Assembly (NCBI RefSeq): GCF_900113065.1
Contig: NZ_FOOA01000004.1
Span: forward strand, 173,785-237,784
Length of the DNA stretch: 64,000 nucleotides
Direction of reading: 5' to 3'
DNA from: Aureimonas phyllosphaerae
GTDB taxonomy: Bacteria > Pseudomonadota > Alphaproteobacteria > Rhizobiales > Rhizobiaceae
The position numbers and the translations under genes were made by a program. The notes beneath the pieces are model-generated. The model searched no databases. It worked only from the letters and a program-made list of their open reading frames with translations, and was not told where the DNA came from. This document shows positions 1 to 7,634 of the stretch, piece by piece; positions within the stretch are counted from its first letter, which is position 1, and every line of letters begins with the position of its first letter.

Positions 1-417
1 CGCCCGCTCCAGGGCGGCCAGAAGATCGGGCGCGCGAAACCGCATGGCGATCGGATCGCCGAGCACCAGCGGCCCGAAGGCGCGCATCGCGCCGGCGTTG
101 GCATAGCGCAGCGCCAGCGTGCGATCGACGATGACGGCAGGCTCGCGCACTGCCTCGACGACGCTCTTCACGCTCGCGTCCGGCCAGAGCGGCTGGCGCC
201 GCGCACGTGCGCCCTGGGTGCCCTTCGGCAACGTCCGGTTCGCGCTACGCAGGAGAAGATGGAATACGAGGCCGGCGACGACGAAGACGATCGCCATCGG
301 TCGCACCGCGGGCGTGGTGACGGCCGCCATCACGAGGCCGGCCGCCCAGATCAGCGCCGGCGCGTATCGCAGCCAGCGCCGCGCGGTGTCCCTGGCGGAG
401 CGTCCCGTCTCGTCCAC
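1..417 (-). CDS. Membrane-bound PAS sensor histidine kinase, N-terminal part (truncated by window edge)
   Basis: Only the first 139 codons are in the window; the gene runs off the left edge. A GTG start at 417 is chosen because an in-frame TGA lies just two codons upstream and AAGG sits at SD distance. The translation shows two hydrophobic segments (about residues 18-32 and 41-57) separated by a short loop. A basic linker follows, and then from about residue 80 a PAS-like stretch with VVEAVREPAVIVDRTLALRYAN, the usual opening of the sensor PAS of PhoR-type kinases. The kinase core itself is not visible. PhoR is the best guess on architecture, but other PAS kinases look the same here. It starts 29 bp after the stop of the membrane protein upstream, so the two are probably co-transcribed. 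Confidence 0.6.
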   Translation of the reverse strand, partial: MDETGRSARDTARRWLRYAPALIWAAGLVMAAVTTPAVRPMAIVFVVAGLVFHLLLRSANRTLPKGTQGARARRQPLWPDASVKSVVEAVREPAVIVDRTLALRYANAGAMRAFGPLVLGDPIAMRFRAPDLLAALERA

Positions 418-446
418 GCGTCACCTTGTGCGTTTGAAAGGGAGAA

Positions 447-1430
447 TCAGCCGACGCGGCGAAGGCGCAGCGAGAAGACGTCGACGTCGTTGGTGGTGCC
501 GTTGACGCCCGGCTCGATGGCGATCGAGGCCGGCGAGCGGGCATCGGCCGGCACGGGAACGTCGAAGATGAAGGCTTCCTCGGTCATCGTCGTTGAGAAG
601 CTCTGGCGCTCGCAGAGGCTCGTGCCGCCGAAGAGGCAGCGCACCGAGAACTCGCGCGGCGAGCCGTCGGGCGAACCGGCCGTCACCTCGATGCGGACGT
701 TCGAGCCCGCGATCTCGCCGACGACGCCGGGACCGATCGCCATCAGGACCTCGCCCTCGCCGGTCGTCGGCCCGGAGACGCGCACGGCGTCGCGCCCGCC
801 CGAGCGGGGCGCCGCCTCGATGCGACCGCCTTCCGGTGTCGACAGGCTTTCAAGGTCGTCGCCGTCGAACACGGTGATCCACGACAGGGCCGACGTCTCA
901 GGGGACGCCGAGGACGTCTCCGGACCGGAGCCACGGATCATGCCGCCGACGAAATAGGCAAGAAGCGCCAGCACCACCGCGAACGCGACCGCCGCTACCA
1001 GCACGGACCGGGCGGAGCGCACAGGCCTTGCGCGTTCCTGCAGCGGCCGATCGCCGCCCGGCGTCCAGGCGCCCTCGCCCGCTTCGGCGTCGGATCGTGC
1101 GGGGTCGAAGGCCCGTGGGTCGCGAGGTCCATTGCCGAACGCCGCCTCATCGTGCGTGGACGGGGGCGCGGGCGGGATGAAGCCCGGATCGGCCTCGGCT
1201 TCCGCGATGGCCGACGTCGACGGCCAGTCGGCATAGTCGGCCTCGACGCGGTCGATCGTCTCGGCGAGCTTGGCGCGCTGGGCACTCGCCTCGTCCTCGC
1301 TGCCGCCGCGCGTTTCCAGCATCCGCTCCAGCGCGCGCTCGGAGGCGGCATAAATGCTTTCCCGGAAGGCCGGATCGCTCGCGTCGCCACCCGCAAGGGC
1401 GCGTCGCAGGCTGTCTTCCATTGCGCTCAT
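447..1430 (-). CDS. Hypothetical single-pass membrane protein
   Basis: This 327-residue protein is not recognised as a named family. The N-terminal 140 residues are acidic and helical, with a charged stretch around 30-65, and look cytoplasmic. One transmembrane segment follows at about 142-164. The C-terminal 160 residues are probably periplasmic and beta-rich, with two cysteines in a CLFGGTSLC arrangement that could form a disulphide. The start has GGGAG as SD. It lies directly upstream of the truncated PAS kinase on the same strand and diverges from the GH15 gene, so an accessory or sensory role for the kinase is possible but is inference. Confidence 0.7.
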   Translation of the reverse strand: MSAMEDSLRRALAGGDASDPAFRESIYAASERALERMLETRGGSEDEASAQRAKLAETIDRVEADYADWPSTSAIAEAEADPGFIPPAPPSTHDEAAFGNGPRDPRAFDPARSDAEAGEGAWTPGGDRPLQERARPVRSARSVLVAAVAFAVVLALLAYFVGGMIRGSGPETSSASPETSALSWITVFDGDDLESLSTPEGGRIEAAPRSGGRDAVRVSGPTTGEGEVLMAIGPGVVGEIAGSNVRIEVTAGSPDGSPREFSVRCLFGGTSLCERQSFSTTMTEEAFIFDVPVPADARSPASIAIEPGVNGTTNDVDVFSLRLRRVG

Positions 1431-1636
1431 GACATCTCCCGGCCGATCGAGGCGACACCGTCGCGACGGTGCCTCGGCATCGCATCTGGATAGCGAATGC
1501 GGCGGAATGGAGCAATCACATGCGGCGGAGCGCTCCGGTGCGGCGCAAGGCCCCGGACCGCTTCGGCCTTTCCTTTCCGCCGGCGCGCCCGACCTTTTGC
1601 CGACGAACCAGCCAACAGCGTGCGAAATCGACCCTC

Positions 1637-3505
1637 ATGCCGCCCCCGAACGCCACGCCCAACCCGATCGGCCAACATGGCGTGATCGGCGACCTGAAGA
1701 CGCTCGCGCTTGTGGCGCCCGACGGGCGCATCGACTTCCTGTGCCATCCCAACGTCGATTCGCCGACGCTCTTCGCCAGCCTGCTCGACCCCGAGAACGG
1801 CGGCGAGTTCCGGCTCTGGGCGATGGCCGAGGGCATGGGCCAGAAGCAGATCTACCTGCCCGACACCAACATCCTGCTCACGCGGTTTCTCGGGCCGAAC
1901 GGCATCGGCGAGATCTCGGACTTCATGCCGCTCGACGGATCGGGGCGCATCGTGCGCCGGGCGAAGGCGATCATGGGCCGCGTCACCTTCGCGCTGCGCC
2001 TCGACCCGCGACCGGAATATGCGAGTCTGCGCCCGGCCGTGTCGATCGACGACGGCACGGCGCGGATCGCCTGGTCGCGCGACGACGGGACGCCCCAGAC
2101 CATGTGGCTGCACACCTCGCTTCCCCTGCGGATCGAGGACAATACGATCGTCGGCGAGATCACGCTGAGAGAAGGCGAGACCGTCTTTGCCATCCTCTGC
2201 CCGGGCCACGAGGGCTGGGATGCGCCCGACATGGACTACGTGCGCTCCTCGTTCCGCGAGACGCGGGCCTACTGGCACGACTGGGTGTCGCGCGGACAGT
2301 ATCCGACCTTCTGGCGCGAACTCGTGGTGCGCTCGGCGCTGACGCTGAAGCTTCTCACCTCGGCGGAGCACGGCTCGATCGCGGCCGCCGCGACCTTCGG
2401 CCTTCCCGAGGTCGTCGGCGGCGAGCGCAACTGGGACTATCGCTTCTGCTGGGTGCGCGACTCCGCCTTCACCCTCTACGCCCTGTCGCGCCTCAACTAC
2501 TACGACGAAGCGGAGGCCTTCATCCACTTCCTGATGGAGCGGGTGACGGTCAGCGACGGCGACCGGTCGGGCCTGCAGATCATGTACGGCATGGACGGGC
2601 GCGCCGAGATACCGGAGGCGGAACTCCCGCACCTGTCCGGCTACGGCGGCTCGAAGCCGGTGCGCGTCGGCAACGGCGCCTTCGACCAGCGCCAGATGGA
2701 CATCTTCGGTGAGTTCATGGACGCGGTCTACATCGCGACGCGCGCGCGGGGTAAGCCGAGCTATTCGGTCTGGGCGAAGCTCGAGGGCCTGATCGACTGG
2801 CTCTGCGTCAACTGGCGCCTGCCCGACCGCGGCATCTGGGAAAGCCGCGGCGAGGACAAGGAATATCTGTCGTCGCGCCTGATGTGCTGGGTGGCGATCG
2901 ACCGCGCCATCCGCATCGCCACGCGCGAGTCGATGCCGGCCGATCTCGTCGCCTGGCGCCAGCAGCGCGACGCGATCCAGAGGACCATCGTCGAGGAGTT
3001 CTGGAACCCGGAGATCGGCGCGTTCACGCAGTTCCGGGGCGGCGACACTTTGGACGCCGTCGTGCTCCTGATGCCGCTCGTGCGCTTCATCAACCCGCGC
3101 GATCCGATGTGGGTGTCGACCTTGAAGGCGGTGCGCGAGAACCTCGTCCACGACTGCCTCGTGAAGCGCTACGTCAACGGCCCGGAGAACGACGACGGGC
3201 TGGAGGGCGAGGAAGGCTTCTTCTCGATCTGCTCGTTCTGGTACGTCGAGGCGCTGGCACGCACCGGCTACGTCGCGGAGGCGCGGCTCCTGTTCGAGAA
3301 GCTGCATTCCTACGCCAACCATCTCGGCCTCTACGCCGAGGAACTGTCCACCGACGGGCAGCATCTCGGCAACTTCCCGCAGGCGCTCACCCACCTGTCG
3401 CTGATTTCGGCCGCCATCTGGTTGAACCGGGCGCTGACGGCCGACAGATCGGACCCCCACCATGCCGGCTTCCAGATGATCGAGGACCCCGATGGCATCT
3501 TCTGA
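1637..3505 (+). CDS. Glycoside hydrolase family 15 protein (glucoamylase/trehalase-like)
   Basis: The protein of 622 residues has the length of bacterial GH15 enzymes, which hydrolyse alpha-glucosidic bonds (trehalose, malto-oligosaccharides) with inversion. It opens with the family's N-terminal beta-sandwich (IGQHGVIGDLKTLALVAPDG). It then carries the (alpha/alpha)6 core hallmark NWDYRFCWVRDSAFTL, the general-acid region GIWESRG (Glu about 402) and the general-base region LYAEELSTDGQHLGNFPQA (Glu about 568). The frame is open further upstream to 1469, but conservation starts near the ATG at 1637, which has no clear SD. No signal peptide is evident, so action on internal trehalose or glycogen-derived sugar is likely. 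Its last 14 bp overlap the SDR gene. Confidence 0.88.
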   Translation: MPPPNATPNPIGQHGVIGDLKTLALVAPDGRIDFLCHPNVDSPTLFASLLDPENGGEFRLWAMAEGMGQKQIYLPDTNILLTRFLGPNGIGEISDFMPLDGSGRIVRRAKAIMGRVTFALRLDPRPEYASLRPAVSIDDGTARIAWSRDDGTPQTMWLHTSLPLRIEDNTIVGEITLREGETVFAILCPGHEGWDAPDMDYVRSSFRETRAYWHDWVSRGQYPTFWRELVVRSALTLKLLTSAEHGSIAAAATFGLPEVVGGERNWDYRFCWVRDSAFTLYALSRLNYYDEAEAFIHFLMERVTVSDGDRSGLQIMYGMDGRAEIPEAELPHLSGYGGSKPVRVGNGAFDQRQMDIFGEFMDAVYIATRARGKPSYSVWAKLEGLIDWLCVNWRLPDRGIWESRGEDKEYLSSRLMCWVAIDRAIRIATRESMPADLVAWRQQRDAIQRTIVEEFWNPEIGAFTQFRGGDTLDAVVLLMPLVRFINPRDPMWVSTLKAVRENLVHDCLVKRYVNGPENDDGLEGEEGFFSICSFWYVEALARTGYVAEARLLFEKLHSYANHLGLYAEELSTDGQHLGNFPQALTHLSLISAAIWLNRALTADRSDPHHAGFQMIEDPDGIF

Positions 3506-4307
3506 CCTTCTTTCGCTCGCCGGCCAGGTGGCCGTCGTCACGGGCGCTTCGGCCGGCATCGGCCGGGCCTGCGCGGTCGAACTGGCGCGCGCGGGCGCCG
3601 ACGTCGCGGTGAACTACCACGGCTCGCGCGAGGGCGCCGAGGAGACGGTCGCCCTGATCGAGGCGCTGGGGCGACGCGCGATCCCGGTGCAGGGGGATGT
3701 CGGCACGGAGGGCGACGTCGCGCGCCTCTTCGACGAGGCGGAACGGCAGTTCGGACCGGTCGACATCGCCGTGTCCAACGCCGGGCGCCAGAAGGACGCC
3801 GCCCTCACCGACATGACGCTCGACGACTGGAACGCGGTGATCGGCACCAACCTTACCGGCGGCTTCCTGATGGCGCGCGAGGCCGTGCGCCGGTTTCGCG
3901 CCAAGGGACGCCGCCCGGAGGTCAGCCGCGCGCTCGGCAAGCTGATCTTCGATTCCTCCGTGCATCAGCGCATTCCCTGGGCGTTCCACGTCAACTACGC
4001 GGCGTCCAAGGGCGGGCTGAAGCTCCTGATGGAATCGGTCGCCCAGGAGGTCGCCTCCGAGGGCATCCGCGTCAACGCGGTCGCGCCCGGCGCCATCGCC
4101 ACCGCGATCAACCAGTCGGAGCGCGAGAAGGCGGGAGGCATGGACGCGATGCTGAAGCTCATCCCCTACGGGCGGGTCGGCGATCCCGAGGATGTCGGAC
4201 GCGTCGTCGCGTTTCTCGCCTCCGATGCCGCGGACTACATCACCGGGCAGACGCTGTTCGTCGACGGCGGCATGGTGCTCTATCCCGGCTTCAAGGGCAA
4301 CGGCTGA
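3492..4307 (+). CDS. SDR family oxidoreductase (glucose 1-dehydrogenase-like)
   Basis: Classical short-chain dehydrogenase of 271 residues. It has the TGASAGIG nucleotide-binding loop near the N-terminus, the NAG motif (SNAGRQKD), a serine in IFDSSVH, the catalytic YAASK (Tyr about 169, Lys about 173), and the C-terminal ITGQTLFVDGG. The ATG at 3492 has GAGGAC as SD inside the end of the GH15 gene, so the two are translationally coupled. Bacterial glucose 1-dehydrogenases look like this, and oxidation of glucose released by the GH15 partner to gluconolactone would fit. The substrate is inferred from context only. Confidence 0.85.
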   Translation: MASSDLLSLAGQVAVVTGASAGIGRACAVELARAGADVAVNYHGSREGAEETVALIEALGRRAIPVQGDVGTEGDVARLFDEAERQFGPVDIAVSNAGRQKDAALTDMTLDDWNAVIGTNLTGGFLMAREAVRRFRAKGRRPEVSRALGKLIFDSSVHQRIPWAFHVNYAASKGGLKLLMESVAQEVASEGIRVNAVAPGAIATAINQSEREKAGGMDAMLKLIPYGRVGDPEDVGRVVAFLASDAADYITGQTLFVDGGMVLYPGFKGNG

Positions 4308-4311
4308 CACG

Positions 4312-4337
4312 AAAAAGGGCGGCTCGGGGCCGCCCTT
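4312..4337. terminator. Bidirectional intrinsic terminator
   Basis: A 7-bp GC stem (GGGCGGC / GCCGCCC, loop TCGGG) is preceded by AAAAA and followed by TTC. It lies between the convergent SDR and trcR genes and could serve both. Confidence 0.75.
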
Positions 4338-4365
4338 CACATCGCTCGAACGAGGGGACGTGCGC

Positions 4366-5067
4366 TCAGCGCAGTTCGTCCTCTTCCTCGTTCTCCTCCG
4401 GCTCGGTGCGGCGCATCGAGGTGAGCTTGGCGAACACCGCGGCAGCATCGAGCTCGCCGTCCTCGCGCGCGCCGGAGCGGTAGTTCTGGGTCTGCGCGGC
4501 CGATAGCAGGCGCTCCTCCTCGGCCACCTCCTCCGGACGCGGCATGCCGCGCGAGGCCTTCTCGACCTCGAGGTCGAGATCGATCTGCGAGCAGAGGCCG
4601 AGCGTCACCGGGTCCATCGGCTGCAGGTTGGCCGAGTTCCAGTGGGTGCGCTCGCGGATCTGCTCGATCGTGTGCTTGGTGGTGCCGACGAGCCGCGAGA
4701 TCGCCGGGTCCTTCAGCTCGGGATGGTTGCGCACCAGCCAGAGGATGGCGTTCGGGCGATCCTGGCGCTTGGAAACCGGCGTGTAGCGCGGCCCCTTGCG
4801 CTTGGCTTCCGGCACGCGCACCTTCGGCGGCGCGAGCTTCAGGCGGTACTTCTCGTCCTTCTCCGCCCTGACGATCTCGTCGCGCGTGAGCTGGCCCGTG
4901 ATGATCGGATCCATGCCCTTGATGCCCTGCGCCGCTTCGCCGTCCGCGATCGCCTTCACCTCCAGGGGGTGCAGGGTGCAGAACTCGGCGATCTGGTCGA
5001 AGGACAGGGACGTGTTGTCGACGAGCCAGACGGCCGTGGCCTTGGGCATCAGAAGCTGCTGAGCCAT
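4366..5067 (-). CDS. trcR: DUF1013 family cell-cycle transcriptional regulator TrcR
   Basis: The 233-residue protein matches the alphaproteobacterial DUF1013 family throughout. It begins MAQQLLMPKATAVWLVDNT with a helix-turn-helix-like segment (LSFDQIAEFCTLHPLEVKAI). It continues with GIKGMDPIITGQLT, a second HTH-like segment (NHPELKDPAISRLVGTTKHT) and the conserved WNSANLQPMDPVTLGLCSQIDLD. The C-terminus is acidic (EENEEEDELR). Members are annotated as the cell-cycle regulator TrcR; the target genes in this organism are unknown. The start has AGGAGA at SD distance. It stands alone, with a terminator shared with the SDR gene. Confidence 0.9.
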   Translation of the reverse strand: MAQQLLMPKATAVWLVDNTSLSFDQIAEFCTLHPLEVKAIADGEAAQGIKGMDPIITGQLTRDEIVRAEKDEKYRLKLAPPKVRVPEAKRKGPRYTPVSKRQDRPNAILWLVRNHPELKDPAISRLVGTTKHTIEQIRERTHWNSANLQPMDPVTLGLCSQIDLDLEVEKASRGMPRPEEVAEEERLLSAAQTQNYRSGAREDGELDAAAVFAKLTSMRRTEPEENEEEDELR

Positions 5068-5212
5068 GGATATAGGTCTCCTGTAGGCCGGCCCCGGTCA
5101 GGCAGGCTGTGGTCACGCCACGAATTCCGGAAATCGACGCTGACTATAGGCATGCGCCGCGCGCTTCGCAAGGAACGATGCGCGGCGCCGGGGCCAGCGG
5201 TCGTTGTCCGCC

Positions 5213-6214
5213 CTACTCGGGCGACGCGACGAGGACGATCTTGCCGATATGGTCGACGTCCATGTGGGCATGCGCTTCCGACGCCTTCTCCAGCGGATAG
5301 GTCGTGTCGACCAGCGGCTTCACGCGCCCCTCCGACAGGAGCGGCCAGACCTTCGCCTCGAGCTCGGCGGCGAGCGCCGCCTTGAACGCCTTGTCGCGCG
5401 CGCGCAGCGTCGAGCCGGTCAAGGTCAGGCGCTTGCGCATGATGGCGAAGAGATCGACCTCGCCCTTGCGCCCGTTCAGATGGGCGATCTGGACGATGCG
5501 GCCGTCGACCGCCGCCACCTCGATGTTGCGGGGCAGGTAGTCGCCGCCGATCATGTCGAGCGTGAGGTCGATGCCGCGCCCGTCCTGCCAGTCCTTCAAG
5601 GCGGTCGCGAAATCCTCCTGCCGATAGTTTACCGCGCGGTCGGCCCCGAGGCGACGCGCGGCCTCGGCCTTATCGTCGCTGCCGACCGTCGTCGCGACGT
5701 GGGCGCCGAAGGCGTGGGCGAGCTGGATCGCCACCGTGCCGATGCCCGACGTGCCGCCGTGGACGAGGAACGTCTCGCCGGCCTTCAGCGCGCCGCGCTG
5801 GAAGACGTTGTGCCAGACCGTGAGGAAGGTCTCGGGGATCGCCGCCGCCTCGACGAAGCCGATGCCGCCCGGAATCGGCAGCACGGCCCCCTCGTCCGCC
5901 AGGGCGAACTCGGCGTAGCCGCCGCCGGACAGGAGCGCCATCACCCGGTCGCCCTCGCGCCAGCGCGACACGCCCGGCCCGACCGCCGCCACCGTGCCGG
6001 CGACCTCGAGGCCCGGCCAGTCCGGCGCGCCGGGCGGCGGCGGGTAGGCGCCCATCCGCTGGAGAACGTCCGGCCGATTGACCCCGGCCGCTCGAACCGC
6101 AATCAGCACCTCGCCCGCGCCGGGTTGCGGCACCGGGGCACGGCGGGGTTTCAGAACCTCGGGACCGCCGTGGCCGCCGAGGGCAACGATCGTCATGTCG
6201 GTTTGGGTCGTCAT
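5213..6214 (-). CDS. NAD(P)H-quinone oxidoreductase, zinc-less MDR family
   Basis: A 333-residue member of the medium-chain dehydrogenase superfamily, of the zeta-crystallin/QOR type (PIG3-like). It shows GAGEVLIAVRAAGVNRPDVLQRMG, the LEVAGTV motif, the QOR signature region ETFLTVWHNVFQRG, and the cofactor loop HGGTSGIGTVAIQLA, while the catalytic-zinc cysteine and histidine ligands are missing. It probably reduces quinones or activated alkenes with NADPH in the cytoplasm. An upstream in-frame ATG exists at 6244, but the ATG at 6214 has AAGGAG at 9 nt and matches the family start. Divergent from the rcdA regulatory region. Confidence 0.88.
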   Translation of the reverse strand: MTTQTDMTIVALGGHGGPEVLKPRRAPVPQPGAGEVLIAVRAAGVNRPDVLQRMGAYPPPPGAPDWPGLEVAGTVAAVGPGVSRWREGDRVMALLSGGGYAEFALADEGAVLPIPGGIGFVEAAAIPETFLTVWHNVFQRGALKAGETFLVHGGTSGIGTVAIQLAHAFGAHVATTVGSDDKAEAARRLGADRAVNYRQEDFATALKDWQDGRGIDLTLDMIGGDYLPRNIEVAAVDGRIVQIAHLNGRKGEVDLFAIMRKRLTLTGSTLRARDKAFKAALAAELEAKVWPLLSEGRVKPLVDTTYPLEKASEAHAHMDVDHIGKIVLVASPE

Positions 6215-6276
6215 CGGGCGTGTCTCCTTCAACGGGCACGACACTTAACGCGGCGTTGGCAAATGTCTGTCCCCGG

Positions 6277-6293
6277 TTAACCCCTCGTTCACC
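6277..6293 (+). promoter_or_regulatory. CtrA-like box upstream of rcdA
   Basis: TTAA, seven bases, then TTCAC (6277-6292) differs by one base from the CtrA consensus TTAA-N7-TTAA(C). It lies upstream of the candidate small RNA and rcdA, a gene known to be under cell-cycle control in Caulobacter. Binding is inference. Confidence 0.4.
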
Positions 6294-6309
6294 ATTCCGG
6301 CGCATAGTC

Positions 6310-6400
6310 GGGGCAGTCCAGATTGCTTTGGATGGCGACCTTGCCGGTTGTCGAATCTCCCTGTTGAACTTCAAGAGCCGCCCCGTGCGGCTCTCTTTTT
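6310..6400 (+). ncRNA. Candidate small RNA or attenuated leader ending in an intrinsic terminator
   Basis: No coding frame fits this stretch, but two RNA-like structures are present. The first is an outer AGATT/AATCT pairing (6320-6324 with 6354-6358) that encloses a 7-bp wobble-containing stem, GGCGACC with GGTTGTC. The second is a terminator of 8 bp (AGAGCCGC / GCGGCTCT, 6374-6394) followed by CTTTTT. A mini-palindrome TTGAA-C-TTCAA leads into the terminator. The 5' end is not defined from sequence; 6310 is approximate. It could be an independent sRNA or an attenuator in the rcdA leader. Confidence 0.45.
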
Positions 6401-6567
6401 GTCCGCATCGTGGACTTTCCACATGCTTTCCGGCCGTTAACTATCCTGAGGCAGCGCGGCTTGCGGAAGGGAGCCGGGCAGTGGATTCTAGCGGTAACAG
6501 GGCAGCGACGCGCGTTCGGACGAAGCGTCGCCTGCAACGATTCGCTTCCAGATCGGTTTTCCCGCGC

Positions 6568-7089
6568 ATGACACATTCAGTTCTCGATCACAGCGATTCA
6601 GCCCGGACGATCAAGCTGGCGGAGCGGCTTGCGTTCTCCTCCAACTTTCAGCCGATCTTCGACGAGGGCATGACGCTGGTCGACGAGACCGCGGCCTATC
6701 TCGACGGCGACGGACGGCGCGACGCGCGCACGATCTCGCGCGGTGCCTCGACGCTCTATGCCGCCGAATCCATGCGCCTGACGACACGGCTGATGCAGGT
6801 GGCATCGTGGCTTCTCCTGCAGCGCGCCGCCAACCAGGGCGACATGTCGCGTGCGCAGGTCGAGGCCGAGAAGGTCAAGGTGCGGCTCGACGGGATCGGC
6901 GGCGGCGCCGACTCGCCCTTCTACGACGAACTGCCCGAAGCGTTCCGCGACCTCGTCGAACGCGCGGTGATGCTGGAGCGCCGCGTCGCGATCCTCGACC
7001 GCGAGATCTACGGCGAGCCGCAGCCCGAGGCCTCGAGCAACCCCGTGGGCGAGCAGATGCACCTCCTGCGGACGGCCTTCGCCGTCTGA
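6568..7089 (+). CDS. rcdA: DUF1465 family protein, RcdA-like protease adaptor
   Basis: The 173-residue helical protein matches DUF1465, the family of Caulobacter RcdA, an adaptor that helps deliver CtrA and other substrates to ClpXP. Visible family features are IKLAERLAFSSNF, GMTLVDETAAYLDGDGR, YAAESMRLTTRLMQVASWLL and RVAILDREIYG. The ATG at 6568 agrees with relatives, which start about 15 residues before the AERL segment, but it has no SD. An in-frame GTG at 6481 has a good AAGGGAG at 7 nt and would add 29 residues, so the start is uncertain. Four GANTC sites (6353, 6484, 6539, 6595) and a CtrA-like box lie around the start. Confidence 0.85.
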   Translation: MTHSVLDHSDSARTIKLAERLAFSSNFQPIFDEGMTLVDETAAYLDGDGRRDARTISRGASTLYAAESMRLTTRLMQVASWLLLQRAANQGDMSRAQVEAEKVKVRLDGIGGGADSPFYDELPEAFRDLVERAVMLERRVAILDREIYGEPQPEASSNPVGEQMHLLRTAFAV

Positions 7090-7114
7090 GCCCCTTTCCC
7101 CGCGAGATACGCGA

Positions 7115-7148
7115 GGGCGCGTCGGATCACGGTCCGGCGCGCCCTTTT
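7115..7148 (+). terminator. Terminator after rcdA
   Basis: An 11-bp stem with one wobble (GGGCGCGTCGG / CCGGCGCGCCC) is followed by TTTT. Confidence 0.75.
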
Positions 7149-7167
7149 CGTTTGCGCTGCGGGCAAC

Positions 7168-7195
7168 AAAAAACCCGGCCGGAGCCGGGTCTTTC
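7168..7195 (-). terminator. Terminator after rpmE
   Basis: ACCCGGC / GCCGGGT stem. On the minus strand it is followed by a run of six T, just past the rpmE stop. Confidence 0.8.
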
Positions 7196-7219
7196 GAGAA
7201 CTCGCAGACAGGTCGGCAA

Positions 7220-7441
7220 TCAGATGCCGAGGCCCTCGTAGCGCTTCTTGAAGCGCGACACGCGGCCGCCGCGGTCCAGCATCTGCTGGTTGCCGCCGGT
7301 CCAGGCCGGGTGGCTCATCGGGTCGATGTCGAGGTTGAGCTTGTCGCCCTCGGCGCCCCAGGTCGAGCGGGTCTGGTACTCGGTGCCGTTGGTCATCACG
7401 ACCGTGATCGTGTGGTAGTCGGGGTGGATGTTCTGCTTCAT
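7220..7441 (-). CDS. rpmE: 50S ribosomal protein L31 (bL31), zinc-free form
   Basis: The 73-residue protein starts [19 protein letters not shown] and contains the conserved [12 protein letters not shown] segment and the basic tail [11 protein letters not shown]. It has no cysteine, so it lacks the CxxC zinc motif of the zinc-binding form; this is usual for alphaproteobacterial bL31. The ATG at 7441 is chosen over upstream in-frame starts because it begins the conserved protein. It is single-gene, with its own terminator, and diverges from the ABC exporter gene. Confidence 0.96.
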   Translation of the reverse strand: MKQNIHPDYHTITVVMTNGTEYQTRSTWGAEGDKLNLDIDPMSHPAWTGGNQQMLDRGGRVSRFKKRYEGLGI

Positions 7442-7634
7442 CTCTTTGTTCCCAGCTTCACGCGCTCGCACCCACTGAGGTCCCAAGTGATTGCCGCCGG
7501 CGGGGTGCCGGGTGGACATTTCGACCAAGGACCGGAATGAGGAGCGCGATCGCTTTCAAATTCAAGGGCGAGCCTATACATCAGGGCCCGATAGCGCACA
7601 AGGGCCGCGCAGGCGGTCGCAAGGGACAGCCGAT

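Noticed and set aside
1427..3559. A 710-codon open frame on the minus strand opposite the GH15 gene
   Set aside because: High-GC codon bias leaves antisense frames open. The plus-strand protein has clear GH15 motifs, and the antisense product is low-complexity Arg/Ala/Asp without family features.
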